DNA of 64,000 nt from NCBI GenBank assembly GCA_030323885.1, contig JASIRB010003188.1:19779-83778 (forward strand), in the 5' to 3' direction. Under the pieces are notes generated by a model. It did no database searches and was not told where the DNA came from. It saw nothing but the letters and a program-made list of their open reading frames with translations. The stretch comes from Branchipolynoe longqiensis (lineage: Eukaryota; Annelida; Polychaeta; Phyllodocida; Polynoidae). Made by a program: the position numbers and the translations under genes. Shown one piece after another: positions 10,858-20,715 of the stretch. Positions within the stretch are counted from its first letter, which is position 1. Each line of letters begins with the position of its first letter.

Positions 10858-12405
10858 GTATATATAATATATATATATATATCTGAGGTATAAGAATTAT
10901 GCGAGTATAACGGCGCGAAAGGGAAGATTCCGTATATTGATCACCCATATGTTGTGTACTACTTTATGGGTGACTCCTTTTCACTATTGGGACAGGTGGC
11001 GCCACCACCCCAATCCCTAGCAGTGCCGCGAAAACTGGCACTCACGCACTGGAATTTTGTATATCTATTTCCAGATTTCTATTAAGGTCTACGTAACTCT
11101 ACATGAATGAAACATAATGGTTTGCCCTTTCCATATAAAGTAGAAATTATTATATATTCTACAGATATATATCATATATCACTATATGTCTTATTACATT
11201 CATAATGTATAAATATAAACGGGTACATAGTATTTTCTGGATGCATCTTTATAGGCTCAGTAGGACAGACTGGCAGATAGTTCCCACTGCCAGACAGGCA
11301 ATCTACGTGACTTCAATTCAGTTCATAGACACAGGTCTAACGGCGTCACTGTCACATTCAATAACGTGAACATTGATTTCGTTTGGAATTTGGGGATTTT
11401 TACTTCCTCGCAAAGTTTAATGTCATAGTAGGACGTCTCAAAAACACGTGTGCATGGTGACTTTATAACGCTTCCCCACTGAGATGCCCTGCTGCCAAGT
11501 CCAGGACTTGCTACCCCACTCAGTCACATTATATATATATATATACATATATATTATTATTACTGCACCGCCAGTGCCTGTGCTTTGGACTTTGTCACTA
11601 CACCATCCCAGCTGGTTGCTTTTTGGTCTTGTCGTCCAAGTGACTTGTGATTGTCGCCTGTTCATGCAGTAAAGAAACCGGTGAGTCTTTTGTATGACTT
11701 ACATATGGCTGCATTCCATTATCGTGGCTAGAATGTGTCAAAGTGCTCTAGTGAATGCTGTCTCTAATCTGAGAGAATATGCCAATGTGTATATATAACC
11801 AGAGTGGTAATACAACCAAATGTGAACCAATATGGTCTCCTCGAAATGGTGTGAAGCACTCGTTCGAATCCCTCAACTGCATGCATGAACCAATATATAT
11901 ACTGCCTAGTGTTGAAAGGAACAAATATATATATATATATATAAATATGTATGTATAATTATGCATATAAATATTATACGGCATATAAATGGAACATAAA
12001 CCGACAGACAGCTGGTTTATCTAGTTGATTTTATACGGTTACATCGGCCATTTATTTCAACTAGCCTTAACGGAAATGTGTTTTTAATAAACGATGTCCA
12101 GAACCAACACCCCTGTTTATGGCATTGGCAATAACCTATGTATTGAGTAGCAGCAGCTTGTTGTGTAGCATTCTCTATATCTGTCCACCACCAACCCGCC
12201 CCCTGACGGCATTGGCAATAACTAATATATTGGGAAGCACTCACCCATACATTAAAACATAGTAAAATAAAATGAACTGACGGAACCGCCATCCACATGT
12301 AGGACGAGCCAACGAGCTAGAAGAAACGGGCTGAAAAAAAGAAGAAATAATGAACTCACAATGTAACATCTATAGAAGTCGACTGCAGCAGCCTCTCTTG
12401 TACCC
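10858..12405. other. AT-microsatellite-rich non-coding region
   Basis: (AT)n runs at about 10861-10885, 11528-11562 and 11925-11945. A short dispersed repeat containing 'cgcccc.tgacggcattggcaataact' (about 12100-12230) resembles 56450-56580. No gene seen. Confidence 0.55.
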
Positions 12406-12409
12406 AGTG

Positions 12410-12800
12410 CACGTCCGCCCCTTCTCCCGCCTCATCCCCACCCCTCCCAGCCCCTCCCCCGCTCCTCCCGCCTCCCCCACCCCACCCTTCACTGCCCCTC
12501 CACGCCCCGTTGACACTCCCTCTCCTGGCCCCTCCAGGCCTCCTCACCCCCTTCCTACCCGCTCGCTCCCTCCTCTCCCACAGTTGCTCTAGGGTCTATC
12601 CCTACTGGGGTTCATCTGGCTTGCCGTTGCTCTAGATGCACTGTTGGCATTCGTCCCTTACCACAATAGTATCCCAAGCCTGCACACCACACCCCCATCA
12701 ATCCCCTACCACCGCCTCCAACCCCTACCGTCCCCGCATCCCTCATCACCGCCCTCCCCTATCTGCTGCCCTCCCAGACCCCCGCCCTCCTCTGGGCCCA
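12410..12800. repeat. C-rich low-complexity tract
   Basis: Two blocks (12410-12590, 12660-12800) of ccctcccc/ctcccgc type. Translated it is Pro/Ser-rich and resembles the Pro-rich gag tail of copy A (3770-3900), so it may be the remnant of a gag tail in front of the YR fragment; the low complexity makes this uncertain. Confidence 0.6.
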
Positions 12801-13041
12801 GCTTAGCCAAGCACCACTTGATCCAGGATTATGTGACTGAGTTGGTTGGATATATTGTCATGGTGTCGTCGATGTGCGATATCCCATTTGCGCAGCATTA
12901 TAAAGCATCACTGTGTAAAGTCGACGGCTGGCATCTGTGGTTGTGTAGGCAGGCTATAGGAAATCAATACAGGCAAGAAGAGAAAGGAAGAGTATAAAGA
13001 ATGAAAGTAGAGTGAGAGCTTGTACCCTCAGGTTTATTATT

Positions 13042-13904
13042 ATATAGTGGTAAATGGACCTGGTATGGCATACCACCTGACCATTATCTCCAATGTTTTG
13101 ATTTAGAATTATGTGCAGTCCATTGGACTGAAAACCATTTTGCGGATTGTCCGGCGCCTGGGGATTGGTTTGCCTTTCAGTTACCAAATGAGGAAGGACG
13201 TACTGATCCTTTGATATAGGAGATCTACCAGTCGACTTTGAAATTGTTCGGGGGTCAGATAGGGCTTGATGTTGAATTACTGTCCTCACACTCTCTTCGG
13301 AGAGGTGGGTGCACATACTTATCGATGTGTGGAGCCACCCTGGAGGAGATCCGTACCAGGGGGGACTGGACTAGCAACGCAATGTTCCAATACTTGAAAA
13401 CACCATTGACAATACGAATCATCAATGATATGAGAGTAGCATCCAGGTTGGCTGCTGGAAATTGAGTTGGGTTGGGGGACCCGATCGGGTCATTGGCATA
13501 TTATATAGCCCCGCCAGAGACTAATAAATAAGAACTCAGCCCAACTCTGTGTTGTCTACCTTTCTACCCGTAGTGACTTATGTGTATTATAATGTATAAT
13601 AATAATATAAATAACGTAGCGTATACCAAGGTTTAATTATTGTCTATTATTTTTGTATTACATGTATTAGGAGTTGCGCGATCATACCAATGGGCACGCG
13701 CAAATGGGGCGCCACCTGTACAGCGCCAGAATCAACTTCACTCCTGGTACAATTTTCTTTTTGTAGGTGGGGATATATATAGCCCGCCAGAGACTAATAA
13801 ATAAGAACTCAGCCCAACTCTGGTTTGTCTACCTGTCTCCCGTAGTGACTTATATAGTGGTACATGGATCTGGTATGGCATACCACCTGACCATTATCTC
13901 CAAT
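13042..13904. repeat. Split direct repeats around the YR fragment
   Basis: Repeat 1: ctggtatggcataccacctg block at 13042-13093 and again at 13851-13904, about 50 bp nearly identical. Repeat 2: gccagagactaataaataag block at about 13493-13565 and 13775-13850. In the second place the two blocks are adjacent. Split direct repeats are typical of Ngaro/PAT-type YR elements, which fits the neighbouring YR fragment. Confidence 0.7.
13100..13465 (+). pseudogene. Tyrosine recombinase C-terminal fragment of another YR retrotransposon
   Basis: Frame: WFAFQLPNEEGRTDPLI, a stop near 13217-13219, then SHSLRRGGCTYL, EEIRTRGDWTSNAMFQYL. This has the His-x-x-Arg, the Trp of GDW and the final Tyr of the YR catalytic set; the upstream Arg is not seen. 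It differs from the YR of copies A-C (GDW instead of GTW), so it is a separate, Ngaro-like or other YR lineage. It is flanked by direct repeats (13042-13093 with 13851-13904; 13490-13565 with 13775-13850). Confidence 0.75.
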
Positions 13905-14125
13905 GAGCAACAAGCATTTATAGTTCCATCAATGAACAGTAAGCATTCTTGTGTCAACACGGCTACTGTGATCTGCCCACCACCACCATGCAGTGTGGCT
14001 GTTTGGCCACCACCTGCCTGAGCGGTGTGTGTGGTGATCGGTGACTAACAGTTGGGGGGAGGGGGGAGTTTTTTAAAATGTTTTTTTGTTTTATTGAAGC
14101 TGTATTTATACTGTCCATAGCATGT

Positions 14126-14145
14126 AAGCCCGGGTAACCAGGCTT
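14126..14145. other. LINE 3'-end stem-loop, copy 2
   Basis: AAGCC and GGCTT flank cgggtaacca. Both arms are the same as in copy 1 (1470-1489), while the loop differs by one base. Confidence 0.45.
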
Positions 14146-14613
14146 GTTTTCAATGCTGGCCAGCTGTAGTGTTGGTGTTGTCTTACCAAGCAGTAGCTGC
14201 TGATAAGTTATTTGATTGTCTGCATTTCAGTAGCAGATAGATCTGTTGGTACTTTTAGTAGCCTATGTTAGTTTTTTTTGGGCCCTCTTGGCATTGAGGT
14301 TTTGTTCTATTCTTATTACTATGTTAGTTGTTTTCTTAGGGTTCTATGTTAGTGTTTTGAGGTTTTCTTGGGAAGAGTTTTCGTGCTTTTTTCTACTTAA
14401 TTCTATACTAGCCTATTTTATTTACATGTCCATAGGCCTGTACGTAATAGGTGGTTGAGTTATGTTTGTTTGAATTTGATTTGATTTATATTGTTGTTGG
14501 ATATGTTATCTGGCTTTTATATTTCCGGTTATCCCACCCTGGGCTGTCCAGTTGGTGAGCCGTGACATATCACCTGCCCCCTTGTGGTGCAGTTCAGTTG
14601 GGGTTCCCAGTTT

Positions 14614-15654
14614 TTATTTTGCACAGATATATTTTGTACATTTTAGGTCAGGGATTTGTCTTTCTTTCACCGTTTGCGCATTCCATGCCTTGGCGGCCAT
14701 TTCCAGTGTGCTCCTTTCATGGGCTTTGATCTGGCTTCTGGTCTGCCTTAGTAGTGGTGCCTTGCTTGCTCTGGTATCCCTTAGTGGTTGGGTTAGACGC
14801 TTAATGTCTTGGCTATATCCATATGCTAATGTTTTTAGGTGGATTATCCTTCTGTTTTCTAGAAGCTGTACTTTAGTTCTTTTGTGTAGGTCATAAGTGG
14901 GGTGTAGTTTGTTTACTTTCAGGCAGATTTTCAGGGCCCTATTTTGTAGTATCTGCAATTTTTTAAGTATCTCTTTTTTAGTACCCATGTAGATTACATC
15001 CCCATAGTCAAAGTAGGGGAGTACCATGCCTTTGAATATTTTTATTGACATATCTTGTGTCATATAGTTTCTTAGTTTAGTAAATAGCCATAGTTTGTGA
15101 TTTACTTTTTGTATGATTTTTGTTACACACAGGTTGTAGTTTAGCTGGCTATCTAGTTCTAGGCCTAGGTATTTGTAGTGATTTACACTTTCCAGTGTTT
15201 GGTTTCCTAGTGTGCATTTTAGGTTTATTCCTGTGATTGCTGTATGTGAGAAGAGTACAGTTTTAGATTTATTTGCATTGATGGTTATTTTATTGGACTC
15301 ACACAAGCCATCCAGTTTTAGCAGGAGGTTGTTTAGTTTGGTTGCTACCTCCTCTACTGTGCTTCCTTCTGCCTATACAACAGTGTCATCCGCATATAGC
15401 TGGAGACATTCTGTCTCCACCCATTTTTCTAGGTCGTTTATGTAGAGTATAAATAGTAATGGTCCCAGGACTGATCCTTGGGGTACACCACAGGTGACAG
15501 TTTGTTGGTCTGAGAGTGTACCATTTACTTTAGTTTTTTGTTGCCTGTTGTTTAGGTAGCATTTTATCCAGTTTATTGATTTGGATTTAATGCCCATGTT
15601 GTTTGCTCTGATAGGTGAGCAGGAGTTGTTGCCAATAAAGCACAACATCCTCAC
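14614..15654 (-). pseudogene. LINE reverse transcriptase, C-terminal part
   Basis: Two open parts on the minus strand. 15654-15373: SINWIKCYLNNRQQ, GVPQGSVLGPLLF, YINDL and YADDT (RT motifs B and C). 15306-14614: LGNQTLESVNHYKYLGLEL, LPYFDYGDV, LQNRALKICL and the conserved C-terminal LLENRRIIHLKTL. A stop and frame change lie between (15306-15373). GVPQGS and YADD are diagnostic for non-LTR RTs. The endonuclease and the N-terminal RT motifs are absent because of 5' truncation. Confidence 0.88.
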
Positions 15655-15660
15655 TGTCTA

Positions 15661-15990
15661 ACTTTGTCCTTGTCTTCCTTTCTTCCTTATTATGGTCAAT
15701 GAGTTATTAGTCTGGTTTGAATAGGAGCATCACAGGTGATATGAAGGGGGAAGAGTCTGTTGGTATCATCTGGTGTCCAAAACGTGGCCGGGCATCCAGT
15801 AATATCACAAGGTGGTTGCGCAGACAGTAAACCTGTTTTGTCCAACTAGTGTCCAACTGTTTTGTCCGCTGGTGGCGCTAGTCGCTTTGTTGTTTGCTTG
15901 GTTATTGGGGTTTTGATTCCTAGCAGGATCTCAGATCATATCCTAGCAATTTCTAAAATCTTATCTCAGATCACATAAGGACTTGTCACA
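15661..15990. other. No recognisable feature
   Basis: Short spacer between LINE copy 2 and the left end of DIRS-like copy B; no ORF or repeat recognised. Confidence 0.5.
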
Positions 15991-15996
15991 TTGTCA

Positions 15997-16012
15997 ATGT
16001 TGATCTCAACAT
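15997..16012. repeat. Left terminal palindrome of copy B
   Basis: ATGTTGA-TC-TCAACAT, perfect 7-bp arms, followed by gggtaatttaacccgc, which recurs inverted at the right end. Confidence 0.8.
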
Positions 16013-16236
16013 GGGTAATTTAACCCGCGAAACATGTACATCGCTTTCTATGGATGCGACCATCTGCACCATCTATAGTCTTACTGGGAACTAATAATCT
16101 CTGCCGATTGAGCTGCCACCTGGTGTAATTTACTTATAACTAAACTATGACGTAGTAGCTTTACGAACACTTCGACCGGAGCACCTGGAGTGGGAGGACG
16201 TGTCCATAAGGTTCAGATTTATAAGAAGTTACAAAG

Positions 16237-17625
16237 ATGCCGGCGGCAAAGAACACGCGATCAAAAAGACCTGATGATATATCTCCAGATAGGCAGGTGG
16301 GTGCGCCGAAGAAAAGGAAATCAAAAACAACGTCAAAGTCAGTGGCAAAATTGGACAAGGGTACCCCAAAAAGACAGCCTTGTGCGATACGAACAAAGGA
16401 AAGGCGGGAGTCGTGTGATGACAGAACTGCGCAGCAACAAATGGATGTGGTTTCGTCTCAATCTTCTGAAGCTGGATTAACTGTTGCACTGGCGACTCTT
16501 CACCGACAGATGGCTGATATTAAGGACGGAATTAATGCAAGGATCGATCAACTCCAGGTCAATGCGGAACGGCGTAGATCGAGATCTATTACGCCTTGGA
16601 GACGTAATGGCGCATCTTCTACAGAGCGGGAAAAAGCTGGTGCCATCACACCACATGGAGGCGGCCATGACACTTTTCTGGATCGTTCTAGGAGGCGATC
16701 GACTGGCCTGAGGTGCCATCGTTCGTCGTCGAGCCATTCGACTGTTCCGACGTCTGTGGAGCGTAGACGGCCTGCCCGTCATGGATCGGAGGAATGGGAG
16801 TTCGAGTCTTACTCATTTCTTGGTGACGAGCGCCGTCCGAGAACCGATGGGGCGGCACATTTCGTCTGCGATGCAATCTCGCCTGGAGCGGATCGAGACA
16901 ACGAACGGGAGGACGCGGTCAACAAACTGTTGGTCGCGGCTGGAACCGCCTTGGGGAGAAAAAGAGGTAATAAGATACTTGCACCTCATAAGTACGTTAT
17001 TCGGGGCTCAAAACACTATAAGATAGGTATGGCGTCGTTCGCAGAGTAAATGGCAGCATTGTGTAGGATGTGCAAGGATAGAAAGCTGCCCGTTGGATGG
17101 CAGCGTCACATCTTTGAGCACATGCATCAGATAGCGATAATGGCGGCTAACTGAGACTGGCATACCTGTCGTCAATGCTCAGAGACGGTCTTCACCATGA
17201 TAGCTGACAGCAGGCTGCGCCAGGCTTGGGACGATGCCTATGCTATTAAGGACGCGCAGAGGGATGTGTGTGCTTTGGGGACGCATCTCGACAAATCCAG
17301 AGGGGCATGTGCATACAAGGGTGATGGGACCGGGACGGCTGCATCGTCGGCGCCTGCCACGGCTGGATCTAGGTCAGGCGAGTACGGCAGACCTGATTAC
17401 AACAGGGAGGTGGAGGGTAAGCCCTGCCAGCCGTGGAACTGGGGCGATGACTGTGGTTTTGCGACCTCGCACGGGCTCCAACCTGATCATCGATGCCACT
17501 TGTGCACATGGTGCGCCAATAAGGTCAAGAAAGCGAACCCACATCAGGAGAAGGCCTGCCAGAACAAGAGGTGCTTCAACGAGAGAAACAACGCACAGAA
17601 GACTGAAAATAAGGATTTTCAGTAA
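16237..17625 (+). pseudogene. Gag-like protein of DIRS-like copy B
   Basis: ATG at 16237 opens a basic N-terminus (MPAAKNTRSKRP), a segment with coiled-coil-like spacing (about residues 80-110), an Arg/Ser-rich part, and RGSKHYKIGMASFAE. The same frame continues through TAA (17047-17049, at a Tyr in copy A: AEYFAAL) and TGA (17152-17154, at the first Trp of WDWPTC) to 17625. The Cys/His cluster is complete here: KPCQPWNWGDDCGF..SHG..HRCHLCTWC. About 460 codons if stops are ignored, like copies A and C. Nucleocapsid-like role is inferred. Confidence 0.72.
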
Positions 17626-17681
17626 GTGGATGTGGTGACCCCGCTCACCCCGTCCACGCTGGTACTGCGACTGCGGGGCCT

Positions 17682-19834
17682 GTGCTTAATCAGACTCAGG
17701 ATGGTCAGCTGCAAGTTGACCTGGATTTGAGTTGCCCTGGACTTTTATCTGGACGTGAGGCGGCTAATCTAGACCTAGCTGATAAGGGTGTCGGATCGGT
17801 GAACCTTGGAACCGGCTTGACTCAGTCTGCATACGCCTTGCCGGTGGCTGACGGTCGTGGGGGTGTGGAGGTTTTACGGCCTGTGGGGCAGCCGCGGGAC
17901 GGGGACGATCGAGTGGGGCACGAACAAAAAGGTAACGGGGTTGATGCTGGTAGAGATATTGTGGCAGTCAGTACGGTTGATGATTTGTTAAATCCATGCT
18001 ATGATGACAGGGAGCCTGATAGGCTGCTGGTGGAGGAACAGTTCGACACTGATGATGTTGAGTATGTCATACAGAATATTCCTGAATTACAGCTCCCTGC
18101 ATACAACCCCCCACATACGCCTGCTACCTACAGGCATACCTTGGATGGCATTTGGCCTCACCCTGTGGACAATATTTGGAGTGGTGGTATGAGGTTTCTC
18201 GATATTTATATGCAAGTTCTCTCAAATTACCTTGGCCCTCATATACCTATTTCATCAGGTTTGAACATTGCAGTCTGGAGGAAGCTTCTAGTCAACTATC
18301 ATGATTTGCAGGTCGTTGACTTTCTGGAGTATGGGTGGCCGGTCGATTACACAGCGGATCGGCCGCCAGTTGCCTCGGTTGCCAACCATTATGGGGACCC
18401 AGAGAGCGTTGCACACATGAAAGACTATATAAGAACAGAGTTATCGTACGGTGCTATGCTGGGACCGTTTGATGTGCCACCATTCCGGCCATGGACACAG
18501 GTGAGTCCAATGATGACTCAACCGAAGAGGGGATCGGACAAACGTTGTGTGATTGTCGATATCAGCTATCCAGCTGGAGCTAGCGTTAATGCTGGCATTA
18601 GGATATCCCAGTACCAAGGCCAGCAGATGACCTACACATTGCCCGGTATCTCTGATTTGGCGGATGAAATTACACGTCTTGGACAGGGTGCCTTCATCTG
18701 GTGCGTCAACCTTGCGAGGGCGTACCGACAGCTGCAGATGTTCCCTTTGTCTGTTCCACTACTGGGTATTACCATTGACAGTAAGAGCTACCTTGACTTG
18801 GCACCACCATTTGGATGCAGAACATCCTCTAAGGCGCGTGCTCATACTCTACCAATGCGGTAGTATATCTAATGAGGACAAGTGGCCATCACATCCTCTG
18901 TTACCTCGACGACTTTGTCGGGGCGGCAAAACCCCGACATGAAGCTGAGGCTGCTTACGCTGAGATATTCGACCTGGCGTGGCGCTTGAGCCTTGATCTG
19001 GCGCCAGCTAAGTGTGTCTCACCCACCACTGAGCTCGAGTGACTGGGGTTTGCGGTTTCTACAACGGACATGACGATAACTATCCCACAGGATAGGCTGG
19101 AGGATGTGGTGAGAGAGTGTAAGGCATGGAAGACGAGGGTCCTGGCTTCGAGGAAGGACCTGCAGAGGCTGGTTGGGCGCGTCCAGTACATCGCCAGATG
19201 TGTGCGCCCAGCGAGGAGGTTCATGTCGAGGATTCTGGCGGCTCTCAGAAACACACCATACAGGGGAAGGTACATCGTTCCGCCTGAGCTAAGCCTTGAC
19301 GTGGGATGGTTCACAGATTATGCCGCACATTCAAATGGACTTGTGCCTGCTGCTGAGTGTGAGAGTTGGGTTATTGAGTGTGACTCATCTCTGTGCGCTG
19401 GGGGGGCGCACTCGCCAACAGACTACTACTCGGAGGAGTACTCCCAACAGCTCCTCGAGAAGCGACATACGATTGCACAGCTCGAGGCTCTAAATCTCAT
19501 TGTTGCTCTCAGGAGTCTCTCACCACGCAAGAGCCAGCAATACATGGTTCTTATAAACACTGACAATACCACATCACAGCAGGTACTCACCTCTGGCGTG
19601 GGCCGTGATCCAGTGATATGTGCCTGTGCGCGTGAGATCTGGCTCCTCTCTGCTCGCAGGAGTCTGGAAGTCATCATTCGCCATAAGCCGGGGAAGGACA
19701 TCATTCTGGCTGATGCCTTGAGTCGGAGGTGTTTTGATGAGCATGCTGAAAGGATCGCTAGGGACATGGTCGAGGACGCTGGACTGAGACAGGTCCATGT
19801 TAGTCATGATGATGTCCTAACAGGTAACTTGTAA
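17682..19834 (+). pseudogene. Reverse transcriptase / RNase H of DIRS-like copy B
   Basis: RT part 17682-18863: a long acidic linker, then DFLEYGWPVDY, SPMMTQPKRG, motif A region WCVNLARAYRQL, PPFGCRTS. The Asp of motif A (AD in A and C) is Asn here. Motif C (CYLDDFVG, about 18899-18922) is in another frame, so a frameshift lies near 18850. A TGA (19039-19041) replaces the Trp of WLGF. RNase H is open to 19834: ECDSSLCAGG, IAQLEALNL, NTDNTTSQQVL, RHKPGKD, ADALSRR, so the D-E-D-D set is kept. Ends with TAA near a GTAACT donor-like site. Confidence 0.87.
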
Positions 19835-19878
19835 CCTGGGTACAGAATATAACTTTTTGCCATCTTTCCCCAGGTTAC
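19831..19878. promoter_or_regulatory. Hairpin / intron-3'-end-like element between RNase H and YR, copy B
   Basis: Perfect 10-bp stem GTAACCTGGG (19831-19840) with CCCAGGTTAC (19869-19878); the 28-nt loop ends in a pyrimidine tract and ccccag. In this copy a donor AG|GTAACT at about 19823 and the acceptor would join RNase H in frame to the YR sequence GYSHTHHQ. Confidence 0.65.
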
Positions 19879-20625
19879 TCACACACGCATCACCAGAGGC
19901 TTCTTGACGCTGTGGCGGCTGGAATGTCAGTCGGCACCTGGAGAAAGAAACTGGCTCAGGCTAGGGAGTTCTGTGCTTACATGGTGGCTCATCACGTCGA
20001 TCCCCTTGCACCATCTCAATATCATGTGATGTCATACGTACTACATCTACAAGACCGCCTTGCCTCCCCCACTGCCATACTCAACTACGTCAGTGGGGCG
20101 CGGACCTGGGTCCTCATGCTCGACGGACGAACAGCTGCTTTTGACACATACATGGTCGGCCTCCTCAAGAGAGGCGTCAGTCATGGCTCGACTCACATTC
20201 CTGCTCAGGCCCCTCCTATGACGCCTGTCGATGTGAGAAACATCATTAGGTTCTTCAAAACCGTTGGCCCAAATCATTACGTGCTGAGTGCTGCCCTCAT
20301 GATGGCATAGTTCACCTTGCTTCGGCAAAGCAACCTCTTCCCAGCATCATCGAGCTCTAACCCGGGTCACTAGCTGAGAGCTAAGGATGTGAAGCTAACA
20401 CCTCTGGACATCAATGTCCGTGTCCGATCATCAAAGACACATTACAAATCTTCGTCTCCCAGAGACATCGCTATCCCTGCGATCCATCATTCAGCATTCT
20501 GCCCAGTGCAAGCGTGGACGGAGTACGTCTCCAGGACACCACTCTATGATGAGGGGCCAGCGTTTGTCACCCCAGATGGGCTCCCACTGCAAGCCCGAGG
20601 TTTTATCCGGAGCATTATTAGTTAA
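19874..20625 (+). pseudogene. Tyrosine recombinase of DIRS-like copy B (C-terminus missing)
   Basis: Frame starts GYSHTHHQRLL after the hairpin; the N-terminal SAM-like part (GTWRKKLAQAREFCAY, SPTAILNYVSGARTWV) and the first catalytic Arg (TLLRQSN) are present. A TAG (20308-20310) and further damage at about 20370-20388 break it. The open part 20389-20625 covers VQAWTEYV and TPDGLPLQARGF. The sequence ends before His-x-x-Arg and the catalytic Tyr, where it joins the terminal repeat. Confidence 0.8.
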
Positions 20626-20715
20626 GAAAGACATTATAGATGCCGCCAGTAGTCGCCTTCATATTAAGTATGTACTTTTTCTTGCGGGTTAAATTACCCA
20701 TGTTGAAATCAACAT
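20611..20715 (-). repeat. Right terminal repeat of copy B
   Basis: Contains ggagcattattag, agaaagacattatagatg, cttgcgggttaaattaccc and the palindrome ATGTTGA-AA-TCAACAT (20700-20715). The part from cttgcggg on is the inverted repeat of the left end. Nearly the whole block is present again at 23358-23475. Confidence 0.8.

Larger units (their letters stand above)
14062..15660 (-). mobile_element. Non-LTR retrotransposon (LINE), 5'-truncated copy 2
   Basis: Minus strand. A-rich 3' tail at 14065-14095 (plus-strand T-rich), then a 3' UTR shared with copy 1. The two copies are close enough for base-by-base alignment of the 3' UTR, suggesting fairly recent spread. The 5' end stops inside RT near 15660. 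No target duplication recognised. Confidence 0.88.
15997..20715 (+). mobile_element. DIRS-like YR retrotransposon, copy B (inverted terminal repeats, YR truncated)
   Basis: Bounded by inverted terminal repeats: the left end reads palindrome-gggtaatttaacccgcgaa, and the reverse complement of 20685-20715 reads palindrome-gggtaatttaacccgcaag. Inside are gag, RT, RNase H and the N-terminal two thirds of YR in the usual order. Coding is more GC-rich than in A and C. Two stops in gag, a frame change and a stop in RT, and loss of the YR C-terminus make it non-functional. A second copy of its right end lies at 23358-23475. Confidence 0.88.

Noticed and set aside
14246..14896. Plus-strand ORFs of hydrophobic, membrane-protein-like composition
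   Set aside because: They lie antisense to the LINE 3' UTR and RT; T-rich antisense DNA yields Leu/Phe/Val-rich artefacts.
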